Of a DNA stretch of 34,028 nucleotides, positions 10,781 to 20,430 are shown piece by piece. The DNA is from Chara braunii (Eukaryota; Streptophyta; Charophyceae; Charales; Characeae), in NCBI GenBank assembly GCA_003427395.1, contig BFEA01000085.1:975483-1009510 (forward strand). Direction: 5' to 3'. Position 1 is the first letter of the stretch. The number at the start of each line of letters is the position of its first letter. The position numbers were made by a program, and so were the translations under genes. The notes under the pieces were generated by a model that did not search any database, had not been told where the DNA came from, and saw only the letters and a list, made by a program, of their open reading frames with translations.

Positions 10781-11470
10781 GAATGGGCAAGGGGGCTGCT
10801 ACAGTGCTATAGTTTTTCAAAAAGTTGCAAAAGTAGCTTGTCATTCCTGAGCGGTGGCCAGTCACGAATGCTGACCACCTTCGCATCTTCGGGCCTAATC
10901 CCATCCGCGGACATCTTATGACTCAAGTACAAGATTTTAGTGCGACCGAACTCACATTTCTCTAAGTTGATCTTATACTTGTACTGCCGCAGGAGTGAAA
11001 GTGCAAGTTCTACATGTTGCGCATGCTCCTCGACTGTTCTACTGAAGATAAGAATATCGTCGAGGTATACTAAAACAAACTTATCCAAGTAATTATGAAA
11101 CGCCCTGTTCATGGCATGCTGGAATGTACCCGGCGCAGTGCAAAGGCCAAAAGCATCACTGCAAACTCGTACAAACTGTACCTGGTCTGGAGTTTTTTTT
11201 TTTTTTTTTTTTGATCTTCTGGTGTAATAGCAATCTGATGGTAGTCGGACTTGAAATCTATCTTTGTAAAGTACTTACAACCTTGCACCCTATCTAATAG
11301 GTCATCGATGTGTGGTGAAGGCTCAACGTTCTTCACAGTGATGGCATTGAGGCCTCTATAATCAATGCACATCCTCATCGATCCCTCCTCCTTCTGGACT
11401 AATAGTACTGGTGACCCGAAGGGGTAATTACTAGGCCGTATACGTCCCTTTTCTGTGAGCTCTTTCAATT
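10781..11470 (-). pseudogene. Reverse transcriptase of retrotransposon 1
   Basis: This domain copies element RNA into DNA. It starts with KGRIRPSNYPFGSPVLLVQK and RMCIDYRGLNAIT (about 11360-11450), then GCKYFTKIDFKSDYHQI with the first catalytic Asp. The YLDD box is intact at 11056-11067, in VLVYLDDILIFSRT. LEKCEFGRTKILYLSHKM and the thumb/connection motif IRDWPPLRN follow. The breaks are a 20-nt poly(A) run on the coding strand (11193-11212), read as a Lys string in place of the usual HKTAF-type residues, a frameshift just before the FQHAMNRAF region, and another near 10905. Confidence 0.92.
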
Positions 11471-12245
11471 GCGCCGGAGCTCGTCCAACTCGGCCGGAGC
11501 CATCCTATAGATCCTCCCCTTTGGTGTCTTGCTACGTGGGATGGTTTCTATGGCATGGACAACCTCCCTGTCTAACACTCACGAAGGCTCAAACAAATCG
11601 GGTACTTAGCAACGACAACTTCTCTCTGGGGATGATTGAACGACCTCCCCTTTCTTAGAGACAAAGACTAAGTACATACCTCCCTTTTGGTTCTGTTTAG
11701 GATAATTATGAAACGTTGATGCACACATGCAACCGTACGAGTCTATCAAATTGCTAGCCTTATACTTAGCGAGTCTAACGGTCCTCCGTTTCGACAACAC
11801 ATGCTTAAGCACCTTTCGGTCCCAGTCAAACTGGGGCTTGGCAACCTCGAGGTAGTGCATACCTAACAACATGTCGAATGGCAAGTCGTTGCTAACTAGG
11901 AACAAAAAGCTTATGATTAAGTTCTCCACCTCCATAATAGAAGGTGCAGACCACGTCCTTGATGTAGTCGTTGACAACCATGCACTCTTTGCTGGCCAGC
12001 GTAGGTGTTACAGACCTCTACCCAAGCGCTGCACCTGGTCCCCTAAGCGCAGTCTCTGAACGCAGTGGCGACTTATGAAGTTCCACGTGGAGCCAGTGTC
12101 TATGAAGGCACCACATTTGCGACCACCTACACCGACTTCCAGAACAAAATGCGCCCCTCTCTAGGACCTTTGAAAGTGCCACCCAAGATTCACGAGGGTC
12201 CCTTGGCGACCACCCGGTTTCTAAGTCTTCTAAGGCTTTAGACAC
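11471..12245 (-). pseudogene. Retropepsin-type protease of retrotransposon 1
   Basis: Aspartic protease that cuts the Gag-Pol polyprotein. The active-site motif GAFIDTGSTWNFIS is readable, with DTGS codons at 12089-12100. A second conserved block, DLPFDMLLGMHYLEVAKP then FDW, lies at about 11810-11890 and matches the family's LPFDxxLGMxWL box that ends the domain. The two blocks lie in different frames, so at least one frameshift separates them. The stretch 11471-11800 is the usual variable linker to RT. No catalytic residue is lost, unlike in the second element. Confidence 0.8.
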
Positions 12246-14278
12246 GTCTAACGAACAGAGAGTTGTTTGGGACTAGATACATCTGTGAGGCGACTAGTGA
12301 GTCGATAGCCTCGGCCAACCCCTGAAGTGGCAAGGGTACAAGATCCACTTCAGCATGAGTAGAAGCAGCTACAACTTCTACTGCTAGATGTTTTTCTTCG
12401 GGTTGTGCTCGTAGAAGTACCACTCGGGGCGGAAGATCTGCCAAAACCACCTTTGGGTGGAATCTTCAGGGACACCTTTGCATTTTTGCATCTAAACTGC
12501 TGAGCACCTGATTCGCTGCAGTTGATGCAAGCTCCTCGTGAATATCGGTCCCTCCACACATCTTGATCCAGGCCAGTCCTCACCCAAGTCAGAGTCCTGT
12601 TTGAGTTCTGAGCCTGCCCTTGACTCTTTTGTTGGGCGCCCTTGCCGCGTCCAGCTGCCTTACCTTTAATGACCACGAGGTTTTCACCCTCTACACTCTC
12701 CTCGCTGTATATCTCTATGCCTTCCACAAGATCGAAAAGATCATCGTTTGATTCCGTTCCGAGTCGACCATCATGAATCGATTCCCCTTTTTGTTCCACC
12801 CCTGTGGAACCTCCTTCTTCCTCCATCTACAACTGCCTGACGAGCCCCTCCCAGCTTCGCCTCTAAGTTTAAGGCCTTGTTGCTAAAGGACTCGAGGGTG
12901 TCATAGTTTATGCTGGCCTCGTTAACCATCAGATTCTTGATGTATGTGGGAAGACATCTCAAGAACAAGGTTAGGAGGACTTGAGGATCATAACGGACTC
13001 TGGGAACTACCACCAGTTTTTGTACGGCACTGGTGAGGTCATGCATAGTCTTGTACTTCTTACTATCAAGACGGGCTAACGCATTAGTGGCATCGCGGGA
13101 GTCCATAAAGCTTTTCAAAGTTTGGGTCTGTGCCCAGTCGTTCATTCGCCTGGCGAATCCCTTTGCCACGACATACGCGTTCAACCATCTCGCTGCCTAT
13201 CCTTCCAAATAAGAAGCGATAGTGATCACCTCCTCCTCATGCAGAGTACGCTTGGCCCTCACCCACAATGGAACCGACCTCAACCAAGTGTCGAGGGCCT
13301 CGTCCTTCTTGTCTCCTGTGAAGAGAGTCGGGGGGTTCCATTGGGATCTTGGGATACCAAGGTTGCTATGGTCCAGTATGTCCAGCTTGCTGAGCCGGTG
13401 GCTGGACCGGCTGCTGCACTGCAGCTGCAGTAGCTGGACCTGAGGATGACGAAGCAGCAGTCTGTGCTGCTGCTGCTGACGTACCACCTGGTATGTTACC
13501 AAACTGTGGAACAAAGAGGCCTGTCATCACCGGTAATGGAACTGGTGATGGAAAAGCTGCTTGTTGTCGTACACTACGCCCGCCAGGTGTGGAGGCCCAC
13601 CAGACGATGGAAAAACTGCCTGTTGTCAGTATCTGGTGAAGGGTTGACTGGATTTCATCAGTCTGCTGTCAAGGCAGTCATTTAGTCCCAGCAGATTCGC
13701 TTATATCAACTTTCCTGTGTCATCCAGGGCCGAATCATCTGACCTTTCTAATGCAGCTTTATCTGTCGCTCTGCTCTCCAATCTAGCTTTTCAAGTTCTA
13801 ATCATATCTTGTCCAATCTAGCTTTTCAAGTTCTAATCATATCTTGTCTGTCTGTAGCGTCCTTGAGTTGCTTCTCTAACTGTAAGCGGAGTAACTCTAC
13901 TTGCTGGAGCTCTGACTCCTCTTCAGTAGGCAGGTGGCTGGCTGTACTGCGAGCCTGCCATCTGACCGGAGGAGGGTCCTGCACTTGTCCCTCTGGATGA
14001 GACAAAAGACAGTGTGAAATTTCCTGATGTCTGCTGACCTTGAGAAGTCGCTGCAGAAGTAGCCGTGGCGTTAACACTAGCTGTTGCCGCTGCTAACGCA
14101 CGTTCCGCCTCTGCTGCTGCCTCCCTGGCCCTATGCGAACGTTGGGCCCTTGCTTCAGCCCGGAACCTTCCCTCGTCCCATGGTAGCAGAACCTGGAACA
14201 CCACCAGAATCCTCTGTGTATCCGACGTGTCTGCCTCCTATCGTCAGCTGTACCTTCCCCACTATCTGTTCTGCTCAT
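12246..14278 (-). pseudogene. Gag of retrotransposon 1 (capsid and zinc knuckle)
   Basis: The structural protein that packages element RNA. The start is placed at the Met of MSRTDSGEGTADDRR (14278). An Ala/Glu-rich helix (RAREAAAEAERALAAA, about 14100) and a coiled-coil segment (ELQQVELLRLQLEKQL, about 13870-13920) follow. The capsid-like domain spans about 12800-13340: PPTLFTGDKKDEALDTWL, then MNDWAQTQTLKSFMD and RYDPQVLLTLFLRCLP, fitting the Retrotrans_gag family. A zinc knuckle at 12488-12529 reads CINCSESGAQQFRC; the His expected at the ninth position is Ala, so metal binding is doubtful. Several frameshifts occur, including a 35-bp tandem duplication at 13778/13813. Confidence 0.8.
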
Positions 14279-16240
14279 GAGCTATAGCAGATCACTATCT
14301 GTACTAGTGCCCTCACTGGGGCCTACCACAGCTTGTGTCTGACCGATTTGGAAAATTAAAAATAAAAATAAATAAATATTCGGCAAGTCACCCAGGTTAT
14401 CGATCAAGTGGTGTCAACAACATCTACACAGACCGAGCAAATGATCTATTCCTACTTGGATCAGTTCTCAAACAGACAATGGTAGACTAATACTGTTCTA
14501 CTCTATGGCTGTCTGCCAGGTGTTAGCATTCTGTCCACCTTAACTAATCGAAATAAAAATGAATCAGTTGCCCAGATGTACGCAAAAATGGAAATCATAA
14601 TGAATGTGTTCGAGTACCAATTGGAACCTTCCCTCCCCACCCTCCCCAGCATCTCGGCCCACCCATGTGCACAGGAAACCGTTTATGACCAGCCCTGCAC
14701 TTTCTTTATCCGACAGCCTGGCTGATGAAGAGGCAATTCAAGGACAGCCCCCAAAGTCCTCAGGAATTATTTAACGTTGCAGACAGGATGTTGATCACAG
14801 CCCAAGATTCGGTTTCCCTGCCAAAGGTTCTTTATAGACGGTCTTGTACGCATCTCCCACACAAAGGACTGATCAGTCCACGATCCCCTCTATAGCGCAG
14901 CAAAGAACTAAAAGGACAGTGCAGCATGGCCTGCGTGCACTACTCTCGTGGGTTGGCATGGGGACCGTGACCCGTGCTTTGTCCAGGGCCCTTCAGAGGC
15001 ACCGCCCGCTCCTGCCAGATGCACCACCAGGAAGAATGTCGACTCTCAAGGTAGAGCGCTCATGACTCCTGACCAAGAAGAGGACTCTCAAGTCGAACCC
15101 TCTTCCTCATGGTAAGAAGAGATTGAGATGGGAAGATAAGGTAAGGGAACAGCGTACCTGAGCCACAGAATTCTCACCAATTGAGCCGACGTGTATTTTG
15201 ATGACCGGTCATAACCTCGGTACCAAACACAATACAATGGAGTGCCACCTCAGCCAAAATGCGATGTCAGCATGCTCTCATCATTCCACATACATTCGCT
15301 GTCGCCACAGCCTTCCAGCCACGCTCCCCTCTGCCCGGGAGTGGCTGACCATGCCAGCGCCAATGTATCCCCTCACTGCGGAGAAGCTTCGTCAGTGCAC
15401 CACGTAACAAATTTGCCAGTGCCGCAGCTCTGATTCCAGATTTCAAGGAATATGAGCGAGAGCGATCGACAAAGTTCCAAATTGCAAAATTACGAAGTAG
15501 CCCATATAGTCATGTACCAAGCAGAGAGCACAATTCACCAATCCAAATAAGAGCAATACAATGAACTCGTATGCCAATGTCGATGCTCTCTGGCCACGCC
15601 AACACGGTATCCAATGTCGCCCCTACTGATTGGCAGCCTATCTAGCCTGTCTTTGTTCATGCAACAGGATCACATCGAAGTTGAAGACCAATGTACGTGA
15701 CGTCACCACCAATGCAGACCGCCAGCGTACACCAGGTACGTTTCTCTCTCCTCTCCTCATCACACCCTGTCTCCCCTCTGCATGCGCCTCCTGCCCGAAG
15801 ACCATCATCGCCATCACCGTGCCTGCACCCCAGCAGCCCGGCTATGGCCGTCGTGTGCCCACTGCCTCAGCAACACCCCTCTCACCTCAGCTCCCGTGCG
15901 CGCGTCTGGCGCACAGCATAACGCAGCTGCTCATGCGCTAGTGCAGCAGTGTCGCTGCATTGCCTATCTCGGCCAGAATGCCCTGCCCGGGCAGGGCAAC
16001 TTCCTTTAAAGTGTGGCCCTGTGTCTGGCTGCGTGGGCCTGGCTGGGCAAGGTTCCAGTAGCTTGCAGTCGGGCCCCTGTGTCTGTCCCCAGGCCCAGTT
16101 TCAGATACTGGTCTGGGCCCAGTGCAGTTATCCACATCCAATCAGCTTCCCAGACTCCGTGTTTGGAGTGAATTGGATCGTAGCATGTGTGACGCTGGGT
16201 CTGCTTTCTCATTGGTCCTCAGCCTCTCCTTGATGTGTCG
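14279..16240. other. Leader and flank of retrotransposon 1; no gene
   Basis: No coding sequence is recognised. A segment at 14720-14806 matches 26505-26590, upstream of the gag of the second element, at roughly 85% by eye. A GGCTATGGCC word at 15840-15849 resembles the many copies near 27-29 kb. The interval 15960-16130 is rich in GGCCCAGG/GGCCTGGC words. The 5' LTR of element 1 should lie here but was not delimited. Confidence 0.5.
14720..14806 (-). repeat. Conserved retroelement leader segment, copy 1
   Basis: This segment aligns nearly end to end with 26505-26590, including the word TTTAACGT[TC]GCAGACAGGA. Both copies lie some 350-450 bp upstream of the gag start of their element, so this is a shared leader part and not a random repeat. 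Confidence 0.75.
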
Positions 16241-16620
16241 GCCTTTGAGTACGTGTGCCCACGGCGCAACCAACTGAGCCCTGGGTTCAACTGTATGGTG
16301 CAGCTGCTGCTTCTGGAAGGAGCCAGAAGAGGCTCAGGTTGCTCTGTAACCAACTGGCGTGCTGCAACTGTCTGATGCCCAACATACAGGGTTGCACTGG
16401 CGCCGACCACCGACCCCGACCGCCGACCGTTTTGTCCCGACCGATCGGGGCCGACCGGTCGGCTGTCCGCCGACCAGTCGAAAAACAGGCATCCTCTGCT
16501 TTTTTTGTTTTCCTGATTGCGCAGCCTTACTGCGCTTGCTGAGTACAGCCCAAATCCACAGAGAAACTTTTTGGGATGTGGGAGGGGTATGGGGGGTTGG
16601 GGTTGGAGCATACCTGCGGC

Positions 16621-16697
16621 NNNNNNNNNNNNNNNNNNNNNNNNNNNNNNNNNNNNNNNNNNNNNNNNNNNNNNNNNNNNNNNNNNNNNNNNNNNNN
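16621..16697. other. Assembly gap (77 N)
   Basis: A run of N, followed directly by an A tract and (GATA)n/(GA)n. The gap probably marks a low-complexity region that failed to assemble. Confidence 0.99.
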
Positions 16698-16747
16698 AAA
16701 AAAAAAAAAAAAACCGGCCGTTATGTGTGAGAACACGCAAAAGAGAG

Positions 16748-16811
<64 letters not shown>
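16698..16811. repeat. Poly(A), (GATA)n and (GA)n tract
   Basis: An A run borders the gap, then four GATA units at about 16748-16765 pass into a GA run to 16811. Confidence 0.95.
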
Positions 16812-16814
<3 letters not shown>

Positions 16815-17040
16815 GGGGGGAAAATGTAAACAAATAGCTCCTTGAACGTTCCCATGAACGAGGTACTAGTCATAGCCATGCTGAAGTCATGGCACGCCAA
16901 GTATATATGCTGTTGATTCACTTTAAGGTCCGTGTTTCAGCAGTTATGGGACCCACTGAGTACGCGAGTTTCTGGGCAGTAGCAGGCCAACTCACCACGT
17001 GCTTTTCAGGGCTTCCCTTCACTACAAATGTGCAAAACTA

Positions 17041-17296
17041 GAATGAATCTTCTGCTAGAACATGGAACCGTACGCCGCCATATTTTTTGTCTTTTGTGCA
17101 AGTGGTGACGAGTGAAGCAAGGCCCTTAGGGCCACTTGTCGTAGGAAAAGGAAACAAAAGAAAGAGAGGAATGAATCTTCTGCTAGAACGTGGAACCATA
17201 CGTCGCCATATGTTTTGTCTTTTGTGTTGGTGACGAGTGGAGCAAGGCCCTTAGGGCCACTGTTCGTAGGAAAAAGAAACAAAAGAAAGAGAGAGC
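17041..17296. repeat. 128-bp tandem duplication
   Basis: GAATGAATCTTCTGCTAGAA starts at 17041 and again at 17169. The copies differ at a few positions and by a small indel near 17220. Both contain GCAAGGCCCTTAGGGCCACT, with the palindrome GGCCCTTAGGGCC inside. Confidence 0.92.
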
Positions 17297-17679
17297 TACG
17301 GTAGCAAGTAGTTGTAACTTGTAACCCATAACTGCTCGAAAGCAGACCTGACCTCGGATCCAGAACATATATTGCTGGCCTGCTCCTCTTTCATACGAAA
17401 TTTGCTGAACATCTCTTGAGATGTTGGGACCCTTGCATATGTACTGCTGGGGTCCTCCGCGAAAAAGACTATTCAACAAGGAATACATGGGGCCTATTTT
17501 TGTGGGGAGGTGCACCATTGACTACCTTTCAGCCTTCTCCAATTTTTTTTTTATACCCTATTCATTGGGTGCGTCGCATCACGTGCGTGTGCATGCTTAC
17601 ACGTGCGTTATGCGCCGCATGTGCGGAGCTCGTGCGCACGCGATACGCCGCAGGTATGGGTTGGAGTAAAGGCGGAGTA

Positions 17680-17806
17680 TAGGGGTGATATAGGGGATAT
17701 TGGGGGGTTTCATAAGGATGTTGGCGACGGTTCGGGAGTGTTAGGTTGGTGTATGCGGGTATTGGGGGCCGCTATGGGGTGTGGGTGGGGTTATTAGGGG
17801 TTCTGG
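17680..17806 (+). other. G-run-rich stretch
   Basis: Many runs of three to six G occur on the plus strand (for example GGGGATATTGGGGGG and GGGTGGGG), the density needed for G-quadruplexes. A shorter G-rich stretch lies at 16574-16605 on the other side of the assembly gap. No gene is seen. Confidence 0.4.
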
Positions 17807-18345
17807 ATCCTAAAAACAAAAAAAACAAAAAAGTGCGGGGTGCCGATGATCCCCGACTGCTAGGTGCCGACCAGCCGATCGGTCGGCGGGTTGGCAGCCG
17901 ACCAGTCAAGGGCTGCCGACCGTCGGGGTGTGCAACACTGCCGACATACCAAAAAATGTCCAAAATGGGCCTCACGTGGATATTCAGGGCGGGCACAAGG
18001 CTTGCTGGGGGCCGCAGCCCAGAACATTTGCATGCCCGAGAAGGGCTCCGCGAGGGCTCAATCCTCTCAGTTCTCTCTCTGACTTGGCTCGCTCTGCCTC
18101 ACTCTCTCTCTCTCTCTCACTCTACCCTAGATCGTCACCCTGGATACACCCACTTAGGTAAGCTTACACCTTGGCGGTTATGGCCACCCTCCTCCTACAC
18201 TGCCTCTAGCCTAGCTATGGGCGCACTCTTCTTCTTCAGGCGCGAAGTGCTCAAGTTGCCTTAACGCACAAGCAGCAGCTGCGCTTCCACATCTTGCAAA
18301 ATGAACACGTGATGAGCTGCTGCACTGTAGCAGCTAAATAGAGGA

Positions 18346-18645
18346 CTTGGCTTGGCTTGGCCTGCTTCGGACCGGTACCGGTCGGCCGCGGCTTGTCTGC
18401 TGCAAACAGTTTGTCGGTCCGGTACCTACCGGACTTTCGTGGGACATGCTGCAACATTGGACTTGGGACTGTCAGATGAGACAGGACTCTTCTGGACTTT
18501 TCTTGTTGGGTACTGGACGGACTTCTACCGACCTACGACGTTTCGACCTCTAAACCCTTCGGCCTACCCTATTGGACGACCTTGGGACTTGGGACTTATC
18601 GGGACCTTGGGATCGGGACTGGGTGTCTGCACCGTGAATCCTTGA
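18346..18645. repeat. GGACT/GGGACT-rich degenerate repeat
   Basis: Words of the type TTGGGACTTGGGACTT recur at 18460-18615, after a GGACCGGTACCGGTCGG block near 18369. A similar GGGACTAGGGACTGGG stretch occurs at 28060-28260, upstream of the second retroelement on the minus strand. The two may be remnants of related LTRs, but they do not align closely. Confidence 0.4.
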
Positions 18646-18649
18646 TTCC

Positions 18650-19160
18650 ATAGGTAAGACGCATCTCCTTATTCTCTTGATGGACCTGACTCAGCTTATC
18701 ATTTGCTGTGCTTGTGCTCGCCACATCCTTGCCCTTCAACATAGCCTCGCAGTCTGCCTTCTGGACGATCTCCTATGGAATTCTCAGAATCTCACGTTCC
18801 TTCTTAGCCCGAGCAATCGCCTCCTTTGCCTCTCAATGCTTCTTTTTTTGTTCCTCCGCTTCCAACGCCTCTCTTTCTTCTCGCTCTTGCTTGCTAACAT
18901 AGCCATTACGTTTATCCAACGTCTTTTGGTTTCTCATCCACCATCCAGTACGTGGCGCCCCCACATACGAATTGCCGACAGCCGGAGCCAACGTTATAGC
19001 AGTCGTAGCTTGTGTTCCTGCCATCGGTAAAGCCTATACGTGTTGGCTTCTGCCGCCACAGGCGGCCGTTGAAACCTGTTCCTCTGCGGACATTCCTTGG
19101 ACCAATGGTTGTGTTGCCCACAATTAAAGCAGGCCCCTCTTCCAGGCACAACCATCTTGT
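18650..19160 (-). pseudogene. CCHC zinc-knuckle gag-like pseudogene
   Basis: The likely start is the Met codon at 19152-19154. The first 20 residues contain a complete zinc knuckle, CFNCGQHNHWSKEC (C-x2-C-x4-H-x4-C), the nucleic-acid-binding finger of retroelement Gag and of some cellular proteins. The frame shifts near 19030. The continuing frame reads GNSYVGAPRTGWWMRN and then a highly charged helical segment (SKQEREEREALEAEEQKKKH). A TGA follows, then KEAIARAKKERE, and a TAG. No RT is nearby in this orientation, and the sequence is unlike gag of either gypsy element, so it belongs to a third lineage. Which one is not known. Confidence 0.65.
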
Positions 19161-19959
19161 CAATAATTCGACTAAGTAGATGAATAGGAGTGAGGAAGAG
19201 AGAGAAGAAGAACAAGAAAAGAAAGAGAAAAGAAAAGAAAAGAAAGACGAGAAGGAAGGGGAGGTGGGGCACTAGAGTCCGTTGACTGTTAAGTACAAGT
19301 CTGAAAACGTAGTTACACTACCGTAATGCAAATTTTACTGTGGTTATGATGCGAATGGCTGGATTGACAAAGTCATAGCAAGCACAATCATGTAAATAGT
19401 CAAAGAACAAGTCCTCACGAGAGAGAGAGAGAGAGAGAGAGGTTCACAAGAAGAGAGAAATAGACATTGGGAATCCCAAAACATGACCAATTTTGCTGTA
19501 AAATTTTAAACAGAGTACCGCCAAACAACATCATGAAGATGGACGTAAAGCACTGGCGCAGTGACCCTAGGCTGCGTTTCATCCGGCCACCAAACCGGAA
19601 TCTTCAAGGGTCTTGTGTTTCACAGCAGCAAAAGGGACAGACTAGATGAATAACAAGATCCAGTTAAGTACTGTTGGGAAAAAAAAAAAAAACGCAACCT
19701 AAGTTTAGAAGAGCCGTTAAAAAGGCAAATGAAAATGGATATAATGCGGGGCAAGTTCGAAGAACAAAAAAAGAAAATGGGAGAAGAAGGGGCGTAAGTA
19801 GAAGAGATGGGGTCCAGGTAAGGAAGACCGCAGAAGAAAGGGAAAGAAGATTCCCGAAGGTTCGATAAATCAAGAGCAAGTAACCGAAAAGCCTAACAGG
19901 TTCAGAAACCAAGCTACAAATTCTCAAAATAATCGCGGCTTATAGGCCTAAGACTTGTC
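19161..19959. other. Non-coding stretch with GA-rich tracts
   Basis: Purine-rich sequence at 19194-19260, a (GA)n run at 19419-19441 and an A run at 19680-19692. No gene is recognised. Confidence 0.6.
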
Positions 19960-20430
19960 CTAAAGAAACTGCCACTTCCCCGGCAGCCCTCTTGTCACTT
20001 GGCCAGTCCCTTGCACATTCGACCCCAATAATTCTTCTAGGAAAAATTTTAGGAAGGTGCAGGTTGTGGGTTCAAAGCACACGGGGTCAACGAGCACTGC
20101 ACAAGGGTTAGGGTATAGGTCTAGGGATCGAGCCTTGGGATCTGCAATTGCCATGCGAACTGGGTGAAACCGTTTCACTCCCGCCGTCCTAAAATTGAGG
20201 TCCTTCGAGAAAACTCTTGTCCAAGGCAGACGTTTACCCTTTCTTGCTCTCTCGTAGGCATGCACTATGTCGGGAGAGGTCTCTAGAAGCTCAATTCTCG
20301 TGAACCATCTGTCGTCTTCAGGTTCCTAGTAAGCAAACCTAACTTTATATTGCTTCTGAGGACGACCTAAACCTCCAGCTCTAAACACATCTTCTTTTAT
20401 GATCCAGTCTATGACATAAGTGCCATCTAT
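19960..20430 (-). pseudogene. Chromodomain and C-terminal tail of pol 2
   Basis: Chromodomains of chromoviruses bind methylated histone tails and steer integration. The order DGTYVIDWIIKEDVF, then QYKVRFAY, then EPEDDRWFTRIELLETSP, then IVHAYERARKGKR matches the chromodomain pattern (strands, then ED-x-W, then the C-terminal helix with AYE). A TAG stop at 20326-20328 splits it between FAY and EPEDD. The open frame continues to 19960 through HPVRMAIADPKARSLDLYP, and part of that tail is the segment repeated at 28320-28455. Upstream, GPSYMIDIPP and the SSRRAMISPD region give the pre-chromodomain box. Confidence 0.8.
20048..20180. repeat. Dispersed repeat S, left copy
   Basis: This aligns in the same orientation with 28320-28455: GTGGGTTCAA near 20067 and 28341, CTAGGGATCGAGCC near 20129 and 28401, then GGGATCTGCAATTGCC and ATGCGAACTGGGTGAAAC. 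The match ends sharply on both sides. The left copy is inside the open frame behind the chromodomain. Confidence 0.85.

Larger units (their letters stand above)
7850..14806 (-). mobile_element. Ty3/gypsy chromovirus-like retrotransposon 1, decayed
   Basis: On the minus strand, from right to left, come a conserved leader segment (14720-14806), gag (start about 14278), zinc knuckle, protease (DTGS), RT (YLDD), RNase H, integrase and a 3' domain. PR-RT-RH-IN order is diagnostic of Ty3/gypsy. The frames are broken by small tandem duplications, a 20-nt poly(A) run and a 990-bp insertion, so it cannot make a working polyprotein. LTRs and the primer-binding site were not identified, so the ends are provisional. 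Confidence 0.85.
16389..17943. mobile_element. Candidate DNA transposon with inverted CCGACC-rich ends
   Basis: The left end (about 16389-16530) starts GGTTGCAC and carries CCGACC and CCGACCGATCGG words, then a T-rich TTTTTTTGTTTT. The right end (about 17805-17943) has the mirror order: AAAACAAAAAAAACAAAAAA, CCGATCGGTCGG words, then GTGTGCAAC. This fits long imperfect terminal inverted repeats. No transposase is visible; the interior holds an assembly gap, (GA)n and a 128-bp tandem duplication. No clean target duplication was found, so the call is tentative. Confidence 0.35.
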
